A stretch of DNA of 64,000 nucleotides from Homalodisca vitripennis (lineage: Eukaryota; Arthropoda; Insecta; Hemiptera; Cicadellidae): assembly GCF_021130785.1 (NCBI RefSeq), contig NW_025777593.1, forward strand, positions 102,839-166,838, written 5' to 3'. A model generated the notes under the pieces. It saw only the letters and a list, made by a program, of their open reading frames with translations. It did not search any database and was not told where the DNA came from. The translations under genes and the position numbers were made by a program. Below are positions 34,531 through 46,240 of this stretch, in pieces (position 1 is the first letter of the stretch; each line of letters begins with the position of its first letter).

Positions 34531-36860
34531 AGGTATTTCTTTCTTTATTTGCGATATTACAAACACAAAATCTCACAAGTCAGGGATAAAACAAATAGGA
34601 TATAATTATTAAACTTAAAAGTTTACTCAACCTGATGCTGAAGAGTATTAAATTTCCACAGCTCCAAATATGAAACAGTGAAACAATCATGCAGCTTGAT
34701 GAGTTCTAAACTCCAAATAATAACTCCAACTAGTTCTAGCTTCTGAACTTATTGTTCTTCTCTACGGTGATGAATAGGATCTCATTTGAAGTATTTTTTC
34801 AAATAACAGCATTATTAAGCTTTAACATTTTCAACGGTGCAACATCATGAAATTTGATGCGTTTATATAATACTAGTATCTATCTAGATTTTATACTGAA
34901 AAAACAATAATTGTGGCAAATTTAATTTTAACTTTGGTGGTCTCCTGCAGGTTAGTTTTATAAAACTACCTCGTCCTAAACGTAAGCACGGTCGGAGGAT
35001 TATTTACAATAAGTCTACAACTACAATTATGAGATTGGCATTCGAAAATTATATATCCGGTTTATCAATACAGAAATAACTTTGACCGTTCAAAAATACT
35101 AACTATACCGACTACTATCAGATCAAAGGATTGTTTTAAGTAGTTGTTAAGCTGTTCTTCAATCAGACGATATCTCTTTCGGTAAACCATCTTGTCATTT
35201 ATCCAAGTCTGTTGAGTGTGTGGTTAGGAAAATGTTCACTATTACTAATGGAAAGATCTACATTACAACAAAACTATATCTTTGAGAATAATGTAGAACA
35301 AGAAATTTGGATGAAAGGCGAGATAGGGGGAATTCTTGACGTGTCGAGCAACTGGAGGGATAGTATTTGGGTTTTTTTGTACTGTAGTAGTCACACTACT
35401 ACCTCATATGTGTTTATAAGGGTGTGAATTTAAATTACTTTTACCTTTATGAGATATAATCTCTCATGCTTAAAATCAGCGCAAACAATGTAAGCTCATA
35501 AACGCAATACGAGACCATTTAAAGATCCAATCATTCAACCACCCGAAATTTGTAAGCGCTCTAACCTACTATCTTGTGTTATTACTCTTTAATTTAGAGT
35601 CAGATATACATAAGGAAATACTAAACATTATTTCTAATGCATGTCAAATAAATAAAAGGAGTTTATGAATAGGTAATAAATAACAGTTTATGTGAATTGT
35701 ATTTGAATTTGTTTCACTGTAATATTAAGTTGCAAATTCCTTCTTTGTCAGTATAAAACAAAACATCCAAGGAAAACAATCAGGATAGTGATTAATTAAT
35801 AATCATAAAATTTGTCGTGTCCATATTCTGGACATGGCATATACTCATCCATAAAATGAGTAAAGCCGATGTAACCACTTGAAATTATATCCATACTTCA
35901 ATAAAATACCCGTGTAAAAATATAGGTACACATTCTAAAAAACTCAATATACGAGTATAGTTGGATACACATAGAAGGAAATGGACTTAAATAAATGTAA
36001 TATAAATGCCAAAGCACAAAATAAACATTGTGTTGCGCTAAATTTAGGACATTCTAAAACAGTTTTAAGATTTCGATAAATGTACGGAATAGTTGCAAAT
36101 TAGTAGTAGGAAATACAGTTTTTAAATTATGCATAAAACATGTAAAATCAAAACATGAATGGAAAGGGCTGATAGCGACGTAAGAAGAAGGGGATTTCCA
36201 TTGTGGAATTCTTTCTTGAGTATTTTAAATGTATTTTTCTTAATCTCATTCCAATTCTTTAGGGTTAGTTAGCTACAATCTTGTAATGTGAAAACTTAAC
36301 AATCATTACGGACCGATAGTGTCAACAATCTAGGCCAGCCACTTGAAACAATCCGCCCTCTTGAATATATTTTTTTACACCATACAATTTAGCGATCCAG
36401 TTATAATAAATCAGTGAATGAATTGGACATATCAAAATAGCTGTTTATTAGAATATTCATAACTCCTACTTTGTATTATTTGCTGGGTCAAATTACTTTT
36501 TACATGCAAGAACAGATTCATTCTTTCATAAAAAAAAACAGATAACAAGATTTAGAGCTAAAACCATTGCATTTAGTTTATTACTGATCATGTAATTTGT
36601 TATTTCAATACCAATTAGTGCATATTTCTGATTTAATTCAATTTTAGCCGAGTTCCAGAAAGTTCCATGCAACATTTCTAATTTATGACAGGCAATTAAT
36701 CTGCTTCAATACGATTTTAAAAACTTTTTGGACAACTGCTTAAACTCCGGTCAAAGTTATCTGGCGATTATGCGTTGCTGCTGTAACAGTTGAAAAGTTT
36801 GTACCAATTACATTTTATGGCTTAAAAATATTCAGATGTTATTGTAAGGCAAATAGAAAT
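34530..36860. other. AT-rich spacer, no gene seen
   Basis: Only chance ORFs. The longest, on + at 35212-35427, has no recognisable motif. Confidence 0.45.
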
Positions 36861-36866
36861 AAATTA

Positions 36867-37184
36867 TTGACATGCAATATGCAAGAGATACGTAGACTGT
36901 TTGTAACAGTTAGTTCGAACTTTCAAACAACCATTCGTAATCAAGGACGTTTTATAATTCTTGTAGAACTATATATATTATTACTTAGTTGTTTGTCTGT
37001 GAGGGTGCTGAATCCTGTTTACACAATTATTATACCACCACAAAGTACAAATTTGACGGGAAGCACACTCTTTCATGTCATCAAGGGAGTTGATGTGGTG
37101 GTCGTAATAAAGAAAAATCGATTTCGACACATTCCAGCCTTTGATAGAACCTATGGAATGTGTGGCATTATAGGCTATTGGTAA
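36867..37184 (+). CDS. 105-codon open frame, unknown, probably chance
   Basis: The longest ATG frame in the window that is not transposon-derived. It has one hydrophobic stretch near residues 29-44 (FIILVELYILLLSCLS) and ends GMCGIIGYW. Flanks show no clear splice sites or coding composition. No family recognised. I list it for completeness. Confidence 0.12.
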   Translation: MTCNMQEIRRLFVTVSSNFQTTIRNQGRFIILVELYILLLSCLSVRVLNPVYTIIIPPQSTNLTGSTLFHVIKGVDVVVVIKKNRFRHIPAFDRTYGMCGIIGYW

Positions 37185-37679
37185 ATCGGAAGCTTCATTG
37201 ATTTCAGATAATAATAATTATAAACTCAAGGGCTGTATAATATTTTTATTTTAGTCATTCATTTATAGCGCTATATGTGACGAATTCTGGGAGCCGGATA
37301 TATTATACAGGTCTCTTCTATTTTAGCATTCTTGTTGTATATAGTTCAAATAAGTTTTATTTTTTAATTAATACAAAGTAATAAGTATTGATTAAACAAT
37401 TGCAAAGCAACAATTGTTTAAGAAGTGCAGTAACTTGTTAAGAAATAAAAATCAAACGTAAATTTTTAAAAGTTATTATTGATGAGAGAAGAATAAACCA
37501 TCTATTAACTTGCGACTGGTAAAAACAATTTTCAGTAGTACTCCTTTATTTAAGAAGTTTGTATTTTCCTAACAGTATACTAAAGAAATTATCTCTTATC
37601 CCCAAAAGTATTATTATAAAATATGTTGTGTGTTATAATTCTACATTCATCACTATCCTAACATGTTTTGTACCGTTAT

Positions 37680-38240
37680 ACTTTGTTTGTTCTTAAAACT
37701 AAATTATTTAAAATAACCAGAAAATTAATTGATTTAAATTTACATAAAACTAAAAATTATTAGACGTAACAATGTACGATATACATCTTATTACGGAAGA
37801 GCCGCTGCTCGCAGGGTTGGGATTCTAAAGTTGAGCTGAAGTGTATAAGATCTTAATGTTAGCTCAACCTTCGTAAAATTATTGCACTGCTGGCAAAATT
37901 TTACGACTGCAGCAATTAAAATTATTTAGATGGAGGGATTTTTGTTGAATATTCATGTAGTATAACTAAGAGTACTTATGCTTTTACAAGTTTATTTCAC
38001 AAAAGTATTTATTCAAAAAAATTAAAAGAACTAGTTGCTATAGCAATACACATTTCTAATTAATTGAATAGTGTCATCGTATTTGTAAATTTATTAGTTG
38101 GACGTGTTCCAGAAGAATTGTAAAGTAATGAAGTAATAAAAATCCACTTACGATGGTCTCGAGGTAAGATCCAACTTGCACATGAGAACCCTTGAAATCG
38201 ATAAGGGATGTTTTTCTAGGAACGGATTTTTCCCATGTTT
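37680..38240 (+). repeat. Segment with an inverted copy at 56.3-57.0 kb
   Basis: Shared strings with the reverse complement of 56320-56960 include 'GCTCGCAGGGTT', 'GAACTAGTTG', 'CAATACACATTTC', 'CGTGTTCC' and 'GAAATCGATAA', in the same order. No ORF. From here to the mariner at 40.4 kb nothing else is recognisable. Confidence 0.65.
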
Positions 38241-40410
38241 GGTGTAAAGGTATCAGAAGGGTTAATTATACATGTGAAACGATAATTCTTTTAAGATATA
38301 TATTTTCTGCATTTATACATTTTAAATCGACCTTCAGACATGTAAATAATTGATACATCACCTAGTTTAGGCAACTATCAGGCATAAACCACTTTATAAA
38401 CCAATTACCTATTGGAGCTACAATAACGGAAATGAGGCAATATTTATTGGTAATTTCTGCATTTACACGTATAAATTAATACGATTATTTGTATACTAAA
38501 TAAAAGTTTTCACATAACTGAGATAAAATATACGTACTATGGCACTTTTCAAACAGATTGCTATTTAGGTAACTGATAAATTAAAAACAAGGAACATTAT
38601 TAAGAGCAATTTTGAGATAAAAATAAACAGACAACAGTGCACTTCTTTTAGTTTAGTTATACAGTTATGATATGATTGTTATTAAACTGCAATCTTAATT
38701 TTAGTTAATGACAAGGAAATTGAAAAATTTGGCATTAGTAAATTTGTGGAGCTTTTAAAGTAATTTGAGATATTTAAATTTTCCATTGTTGTTTACAAGT
38801 TATTAGACCAAAATCTTACATGGACTTACTTTTTCACAAAAAATTCGTTTTTTACAAAAGAAACTGCTTAAAAATTTAGATCAACAATCTATAGTTGGAT
38901 GTTCCAGGGACCAAGTGTGTTTTTTATTAAGCAAAGACGACTTAGATGAAAAGATGCTTTCCATATTCTTGTTGCGCACATATTAATGAAGATTCATGCA
39001 AAAGTGTGTGCAGTCCAGTCATTTCATAGATTTCGAGTGGATAAATAGACGGATATATATGCAGACAGAGAGATAAAAATTAAACAATTTTTAAATACAG
39101 TGTAATGTGCCTAGCAGAGATTGATGGGTAACATTTATTTAAGTAAAACCACAACAATATTGACTAAACATGATAGCCACTAATTTGTAATCTTCCTATA
39201 GCAATTTATGAATAAAAATTTTATTGCATTATAAAGAACCTACTAATACACTTTGCATATTTATTTCGGCATTATACATGTCTCTTTGATGTCAGAGATG
39301 TTAAAGAGAAAAAAGCAATAATGAGGTTTGACATGTGAATGGAGAAGACTAAAGAAGTCGTCACATCCAATTTCAGTCTCTACAGGTTTACCAACTATGG
39401 CAGATCACTTTCCCAGACTTTGTATTTTATTTCAAACTTACAGGAAAACCCGGTGTGATCTGTGTTAACAGGAAAAGGTTATGGATAACGATTAGGCACT
39501 GATGAATGTGTTTTATTAGAACACATATTTTTTATTAATGTATTAGAATAATAACTTTCTTTGTTGTAAGAGACTTCCTTTGCTTATACTCCAATGTCAT
39601 CGGCGTATACAGCTGACAGTTTAATATTAAGTGTAAAGAATCTGGGAAAGAACGTAAAAAATAATAAAGTATCCTGTACGGGCTTTAGGTTCTACAAAGC
39701 TATGAAGTAATACTTTTCGATGTATGTAATTCATCTTTGTAGTCATCTTATTGAAATAAAATGTTTTATGCATATTCTCAGAATGAAGCATTGATAGGCA
39801 TTTAAAACATAATTTTTATATTTATTACACAGCATACAAAACAAACTATAACAGAAACAAAAAATATTAAGAACAGCAGATAATTTATTGGTCACTGGGC
39901 TAATTAGGCTACTCCTATTTTCAGTTTTGACACTATCCAGTTTCTGCCGTAACGATTGTTGTCAGTGGTTGGATAGACTTACATAAATCACGTGAAGGGT
40001 TGGAGAGATGTTTTTCTGTCTGCCTGTTTACACTACCACAATAAACTGAATTATAGACTTGATGTTGAACATGAAGGTCAATTTCCATATAAGGAAAAAT
40101 TAAGTTCTATAATGGTACATGTCACTGCATGGGATTGAACTGAGCGATAGTGAATACGTTTACATTGGTTCACAGCTCACACCCTTCGAAATATTTGTAA
40201 AATATACTACAAGAAATTCGTATTGTCAAGTACAGTAAGCCCGTCTTATAGGTAACCATGGTATTAACGATAAAATAGTATAATAAATACATTTGTAATC
40301 AATTTCAATAGAATCATAAATGATTCCAACGTATGAAGTATATGTAACCTAACTGTCCCAATGCATACAAAACCATTGTATAGGGTGTTTTATTACTTGT
40401 TGCTGGTATG
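38241..40410. other. AT-rich spacer, no gene seen
   Basis: No ORF above chance, no array blocks, no terminal repeats. Confidence 0.5.
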
Positions 40411-40414
40411 AAAC

Positions 40415-41327
40415 TATTGCTCGATTGAAGACAAACCTCGTTCTCGACGTCCATCAACCTCTCGAACGGACGAAAATGTTGAGAAAATTCGTGAACTTGT
40501 GCTCACCGACCGTCGACAAACAATTGAGGAACTATCAGAGAGTAGTGGGTTAACTTGGAGCTCAGTTCAGCTAATTTTAACAGGAGATTTAGGACTGAAA
40601 AGGGTTGCTGCCAAATTTGTTCCTCAACTTCTAACTGACCATCAAAAGGCATATCGAGTTGAAACTTGCCGCCTTTTGAAAGAACATCTCGAAAATGATC
40701 CCGATTTTCTGGAAAAGGTAATTACTGGTGATGAGTCATGGTGCTATGGTTATGACCCAGAAACGAAGCAACAGTCAAGCCAATGGAAGTCGCCATCTTC
40801 ACCTCGTCCAAAACAATGTTGGCAAGTCAAATCAAACATCAAAACCATGTTGATTTGCTTTTTTGATGCTAAAGGCATTGTTCATTCTGAGTTTGTTCCT
40901 CCAGGTCAGACTGTCAACCAAACATTTTATTTGGAGATTTTAAGAAGATTGCGCAACAGTGTTCGCCAGAAAAGACCCGATTTGTGGCAGACTGGAGACT
41001 GGGTCTTCCACCACGACAACGCACCGGCACACACAGCCATCTCAGTTAGGCAGTTTTTTTAGCCAAAAACGGCATGGTTCCGCTGCCCCACGCACCTTAC
41101 TCGCTTGACCTCGCTCCATGCGACTTTTTTTATTTCCACACATGAAAAGAGGCTGGAAAGGTCAACGATTTGACAGCGTTGAAGAGGTTAAGAAAAAAAC
41201 GAAGCTTGAGCTTGCAGCCATTTCTAAAGATGACTACAAAAAATGTTTTGATCAATGGAAATACTGTTGGGACAAGTGTATTAGTTGTAATGGAGATTAT
41301 TTTGAAGGAGATAAGGTCGTATTTTAA
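40415..41327 (+). pseudogene. Mariner transposase, 5' truncated and frameshifted
   Basis: Starts mid-protein at SIEDKPRSRRPSTSRTDENV, in the second helix-turn-helix region. The DD34D catalytic residues are present: VITGDESWCYGYDP, HHDNAPAHTA and SLDLAPCDFF, the last with SLD in place of the usual SPD. A frameshift in the T-run at 41049-41060 splits the gene into 40499-41062 and 41118-41327. The C-terminus (FEGDKVVF-stop) is intact. Tc1/mariner superfamily; it cuts and pastes DNA at TA sites when intact. Confidence 0.92.
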
Positions 41328-41389
41328 AAAATTTGATAATATGTAATTTTTTTTAAATAATTCCGGTTTTTTTGGGTACCCTCTCGTAT
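40415..41389 (+). mobile_element. Truncated mariner transposon
   Basis: Contains a defective transposase gene followed by a 3' inverted-repeat end ('ATAATTCCGG', a T-run, 'GGGTACCCTCTCGTA') at about 41357-41389. The 5' TIR and the first third of the transposase are missing, so the left side is deleted. Confidence 0.85.
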
Positions 41390-42300
41390 CATTTTGTAAA
41401 ATATTTCGATAAAGTATTCGTATTTGGATTTTAAATGTTTCATGAAACTTCATTTCTATGAGAACTTAACTTATTTCAGGTAAAAAATGAACCGTTCATG
41501 AATGATCCAAGAGGACCTACGTGACTCCGAGTTGATTGTATTTTTCATAGCAAAGATCAAAGGGCTTTTAAAGGCTGAATAATGGTATGACCCCACTGTT
41601 TCCAAGGTTTTGTACCAAACGCTATACAGTGTAAGAATTATATTCATCGCTTGTATACTGAACTGAACTATAAAATAGATATTATATAAATTATTCTATC
41701 GCAATATTATGCATTCCACTTAAATCCCAGGATGTTTAACTCCTAGGATGTTTCAATATATATTCTTTTCTATTACGCTTTTCTGAGGTTTATGTGTACG
41801 CGTCTCGCGTTTCCATGATAAACTGCATTGTTCTATTTTTTCTTACATTAAAAACAAAACAAAAATAACATCTACTAGGTGGTTCATTACTTAATTGTAC
41901 TTTAATTTACTAATTATTAGGGCCATTAGTTAATGCTATTACAACACGTGATACTTTAAATAGATAGCGATAAGTCATAATTTGACATGATATACTCATT
42001 TATAAGCTTCCTTTGTTTTAAGGCTTCGTAATTAATTCATTACTACGAGTAGCGTATGATAATAAAACAGGGAATAGGATTCCCGCACAATGTGCCCTTT
42101 GTTGCCTGATACGCTAAACTAATAAGTAATAAGCTCTCCAATACCTCAATTCTACTTTGAAATAATATATTTATTAGCGAGCCTCTATACTTTCCAGAAT
42201 TTGCGAGGCATTTATTACTTTTGCACAATGATCTATCGATGTACAGGATTTTCGGAAATTTTTCCTATTGGGACACTCACCTAAATTACGTTATGTGTTA
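41390..42300. other. AT-rich spacer, no gene seen
   Basis: Nothing recognisable. The minus ORF at 42043-42228 has no motif. Confidence 0.45.
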
Positions 42301-42874
42301 TAAAAAAGTAAGCTAAACTTATAAATATAATAAGATACTTGAATATGGAAGTAAGTTTAATATCTCATCGCTGCCATCTATGTAAAAACTATATCGTACT
42401 TTATATTACTGTTTTAATCTTACTAAACAAATGATATTAATTCATGAATATACAAAATACTAGAATACATTAGGCTTTGTAACACGATCAGCTGAAAATT
42501 AATATACTACCAATTTATAAATAAAATGTAAAATAATATTTATAAGTATTTTAAAATAACAGTATGCTTAAGTTTCTAAACATTAAACACATCAAATTTA
42601 GTACAAATCTATCCAGTAGGTTTTGCTTGATTGAGTGTCAAACATTAAAAATTGTAAAAATCTTTAAAAAGCATATATTAAAAATATATTTATTAATATG
42701 TTTACTGATGCATTATAATAAATTTATTTGTTATTATACTCTTTTATATGTGTAAAAGTAGCCTATTTTAGAATACCTAGCAATAGTATAAAATTTAATT
42801 TCGAATAGTTGTTTGTTTCCTTAAAATATAAGTAATCAGATAAGAAGCGTTTAGTTTAGTTTTAGTATTAGTCG

Positions 42875-42893
42875 TGACGTCACCAATATAAGG
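42875..42893 (+). promoter_or_regulatory. P site of U13: CRE palindrome plus TATA-like box
   Basis: TGACGTCA at 42875-42882, then CCAA, then TATAAGG at 42887-42893. Third instance of the fixed layout. Confidence 0.45.
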
Positions 42894-43305
42894 AAACAGT
42901 TGAGACGTGGCAACAGTTTATATAAAATCTTATTTTATATCCATGGAAACCACATAACATTTCTAATTTAATGGTTTTAAATTATTCAAAAGTTTTATGT
43001 GGCTGTATTTTCGAATGTCGTTTTACCCACAGCTAGACAAGGAAGTAGCACCAGGAACACAATGTGAAGGCTAGAAGCTGGGCCAGGACTTACATGGGCG
43101 AGCTACATTAATTCTTTATATTTCATAGTTTATTCACTCACTATGTCTCTACCCAAAGCAGTTTACTTCCTAGTTTTCCTACTCCCTAGCACTGAATCAA
43201 TACATGGGTATTGCTAACAGAAATACAAAATAAATATATTTAATACAATTCAATAGTACGTTTTGTGTAGAAGGTACTAATTTGTGATTTGTGCTATTTT
43301 CAATC

Positions 43306-43332
43306 TTCTCTGTATCCAAAACGTACTGGGAG
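43306..43332 (+). other. H hairpin, copy U13 (type A)
   Basis: Arms TTCTCTGTAT and GTACTGGGAG with loop CCAAAAC. Nine positions pair (several G-U) with one T-T mismatch. Confidence 0.6.
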
Positions 43333-43640
43333 AATTGGTGTAGAACAATATTTCCCCGATTCGCCGATAAAATTTTACAACTGCTCTTGTGTATAAATAT
43401 TTCTTTATAAGATTCATTTTTTAAGTGTCTTACAGCAATCTATCTGGCATTTTAGTAGGTTTTATGCACAATGAGTTGCAATTAGTTTAGAGTAATCGTT
43501 TTAAATAAAAAACTAATAAGAAGTTTATGTTTAATTATTATAATTTATAAATATTTGAGACTATTTTAGAATTATTAGAAGTTTCGACGTTGGTCTTTAC
43601 GGGGAATGTCTATGAATTTGGCTAAATTGACATTACGCTT

Positions 43641-44723
43641 ACCCTCATCGTACTTCTCGTTTAATACATCATAATAACTAATATATTATTTTTTCAAAAG
43701 AGTTGTACAAGTTTAAAGGTTTATACATATTTATACAATATCAAAATGATATCCATCTCACTTCCTCCAAATAACCTTACTAACGTCAACAAATTGTTTC
43801 CGCTGACTCCGCAGTTCCAGTCCCTATAAAAGGCCACTACTCTCTAGGCATCATAAAGTAAATGTTTTTCTAACTGATATGTGTTTTCTAACATATGTTC
43901 CAGAGTATATGAACTTTTAATGTAGTTTTTCCGAAGGAAACTGGACCGCAATTTTTCAGGATCGTATTCTTAAACTCGTAAAGGAACCTCATTTCATACA
44001 ACAAAAATCACCGCATTAATAACAAATGAGGGCCTCTAAAGTTTTCTGTAACCTGGTCCTTTCTCTATCCTTTCTCTAAGAAGCAAAACTGTCTCTCTAG
44101 TCATACTTGAAACATTAGTAGTATTTTTGTGATAATTAGTATTGGATTGATTGAATAGTTACTCCTACGCACTTTGCCATTCTCTAATTGGCAAGTCAAT
44201 TAACGAGAGCCTGTACTTTCATGACTCACCAACAACTCCAATCTATTTGTTTGAATCCCAAAATCCCACATGAAAGGTTGAAAGTCCAAGAAAGTACGAC
44301 GAAACGACCACTTATATTTCTACATTTACCTTGTTTTTCGTTGTGGGATCTATGTGGTGGTTCTTGATTACAACGGTGCTCTTCTTGTTTGACATATTTA
44401 ACTTTAATGTACTAGTTATGTAAAAACATATTTTAGTTTTGCATATCTGAAATTTTACTAATAAGTATTGAATTAACATATTCCAGTTGACAGAATGTTA
44501 ATTGTAATCATTCTTTGCATTGTGTACTGGGGTGGAATACTACAGTACATTTAGTATTGGATTATTATCAAGCACCTTGTAAAAATAGTTACGATGTATA
44601 TTTTGTGCATATAAAGTAAGTAAGTGAAATATTGATACCGATCACACAGTAGGCTGCCTCAATTTCTCTTTCGCCTACGGGAAGAACGTAAGATTCTTTT
44701 TTGAATGGTTGTTTATATATATA

Positions 44724-44768
<45 letters not shown>

Positions 44769-45180
44769 TGCCTGCAGGAAACAACAGTCTAATATAAGGT
44801 AATAGAGATTTTAATCAGGAGAGCATTTAAGAATAAACAAAAAAAAAGTTTCTTCTCTCAGAATTATAACAAAGGGCAATCCAATATTAAATTGATAAAA
44901 AAAACATTTCTTTATATACTCTAAGAGTATTTTGAAATTTCAGGATATTAATGCACCGTCGTATCCTAAAAATCTGTGTTCATTAAACTATAACTGCTAA
45001 ATGATTTCTTAACCTATTGTTTTAAAGTAATATGGATTACTTAATGTGAACTTATATTTATGTATGGCGCTTTTTAAAAACTATGAATTCTCTTCGTATG
45101 TGATATCATAAAAAAAGCTCAACATTCTAAAAATGTTCTTTTGTCATAAATAATCTAATCTCAAAATGTGCTTTTGTCGT
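43641..45180. other. Spacer at the switch in unit orientation
   Basis: AT-rich, with a long (TA)n tract at 44714-44765 and a 33-bp imperfect direct repeat ('AAAATGTTCTTTTGTCATAAA' and 'AAAATGTGCTTTTGTCGTAAA') at about 45130-45190. No gene seen. Confidence 0.5.
44714..44765. repeat. (TA)n microsatellite
   Basis: About 52 bases of TA with one phase break. Likely unstable. Confidence 0.9.
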
Positions 45181-45182
45181 AA

Positions 45183-45243
45183 AGAATCTAAGATATATAC
45201 TCTCTTACCTTTAAAGATAAGAGAGTATATTGTCTCGGATTCT
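45183..45243. other. 61-nt hairpin with perfect 13-bp core
   Basis: ATATACTCTCTTA (45195-45207) and TAAGAGAGTATAT (45218-45230) pair perfectly around the loop CCTTTAAAGA. Imperfect pairing extends outward to AGAATC (45183) and GGATTCT (45243), giving about 25 bp of stem. The size would suit a pre-miRNA-like hairpin or a tiny MITE. It is not similar to the array hairpin H. Confidence 0.55.
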
Positions 45244-45431
45244 ACACATAAAGTCAACATTTTAATTGTTTCTACCCCTTTTTTAGATATAAAATCCCTG
45301 CTTTGGTCTAAAGAATATTTCCTGACTCTAAATGGTAAGTTAGTAACGTATTTTCACATCTTAAAGCTATCACATATATTGAGAAAAATAACTAACGTCC
45401 CATTTCACTGTTGAGTGTGTTTCCCCTAAGT

Positions 45432-45540
45432 TTACTGGAGAAAATTGGCAAATGCCAGCTTGTTAATTACCTTAAAAACAACCAAATATAAGCGCAGTGT
45501 CAGTACAGGTTTTGGAACGACAAACATACTATTTCCCCAT
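45432..45540 (+). pseudogene. LINE reverse-transcriptase fragment
   Basis: The frame LLEKIGKCQLVNYLKNNQI-stop-AQCQYRFWNDKHTIS resembles the RT stretch between the 'LEKI...L' helix and the 'QYGFR..ST' motif of jockey-like elements. It is about 36 codons with one stop. It abuts the Helitron debris directly. Confidence 0.4.
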
Positions 45541-46240
45541 GAATTTGAATGTCAAGGAAATCAACGTCATCATCCGGGACTCCGTAGACGGCCTTCACCA
45601 GGAGGAGAGAAGCGCCGACTCTGTGGACACTGAGAACGATCATCATCTTGGCGTCAAAGTTTCCTCTGCTGAACGATGCAACAGGCAAGGTTGTTCCAGA
45701 TCCCATGCCTCCGACTTAAGATCGGTTCAGAGTGTTTCATCATGAGGAATATTAACATCGCTGACAGACTTGTTATTATTGGACTAAGGTCAATTGTGAC
45801 AACTATAACCACCTGGTTTATTCCCGTCAGACTCCTGCACGACGCAAAACCTATCGGAATTCCTATAATAATGTTTAGGTTCGCGATCATTAAAAGTTCA
45901 CTGTTACTTTTTCTGTCGACGTTTCCTCTGATGCTGGCATACTCGATGACCGGCCACAAGAGCCAAGGTCAGATAATCGATCTTGTCGGAATCGACCTTC
46001 GCACTGGCCTGTTTTTACCCACGGCCAGATGTACGTCCTGCTCAGTAGGGTTCGACGACCAGAAGAAATCGTGGTCCTTGTCCATCCTGATAGGGTATCT
46101 GATGAAGTCGCCTACGTGAAAGAACATCGTGTACAGCGAAATTCTTCAGTAAACCAGATTGACCATGGCAATAGGCTGGGGGGCCTGCACAAACAAAACT
46201 CACGTAGCGAGACTTTATACGTCATGCTTGCGTTTTAAAT
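45536..46240 (+). pseudogene. Helitron-like Pif1-family helicase C-terminus, decayed
   Basis: Across frames the segment carries KIGSECFIMRNINIADRLV (the 'GS.VML.RNIN...GL.NGTR' box), then MLAYSMTGHKSQGQ (helicase motif V/VI region, usually 'AMTINKSQGQT'), VGIDLRTGLF and MYVLLSRVRRPEEIVVLV ('QLYVA.SRV'). This order is the C-terminal end of Rep/helicase proteins of Helitron rolling-circle transposons. At least two frameshifts (near 45680 and 46020), no Rep domain, no clear TC or CTRR ends. Dead copy. Confidence 0.75.

Larger units (their letters stand above)
42300..43640 (+). repeat. Array unit U13 (N-P-M-E-3-H-D)
   Basis: N is at 42832, P at 42875-42893, M at 42931 ('ATATCCATGGAAACCACA'), E at 43030-43110, block 3 near 43150-43175, and the hairpin at 43306-43332. 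Most similar to U10 and U12. It is the last plus-oriented unit; units to the right are reversed. Confidence 0.7.

Noticed and set aside
41130..41453. 107-codon minus ORF
   Set aside because: Antisense of the mariner transposase end.
45676..46119. 147-codon + ORF as an intact gene
   Set aside because: It covers only part of the helicase end and changes frame relative to the rest of the homology.
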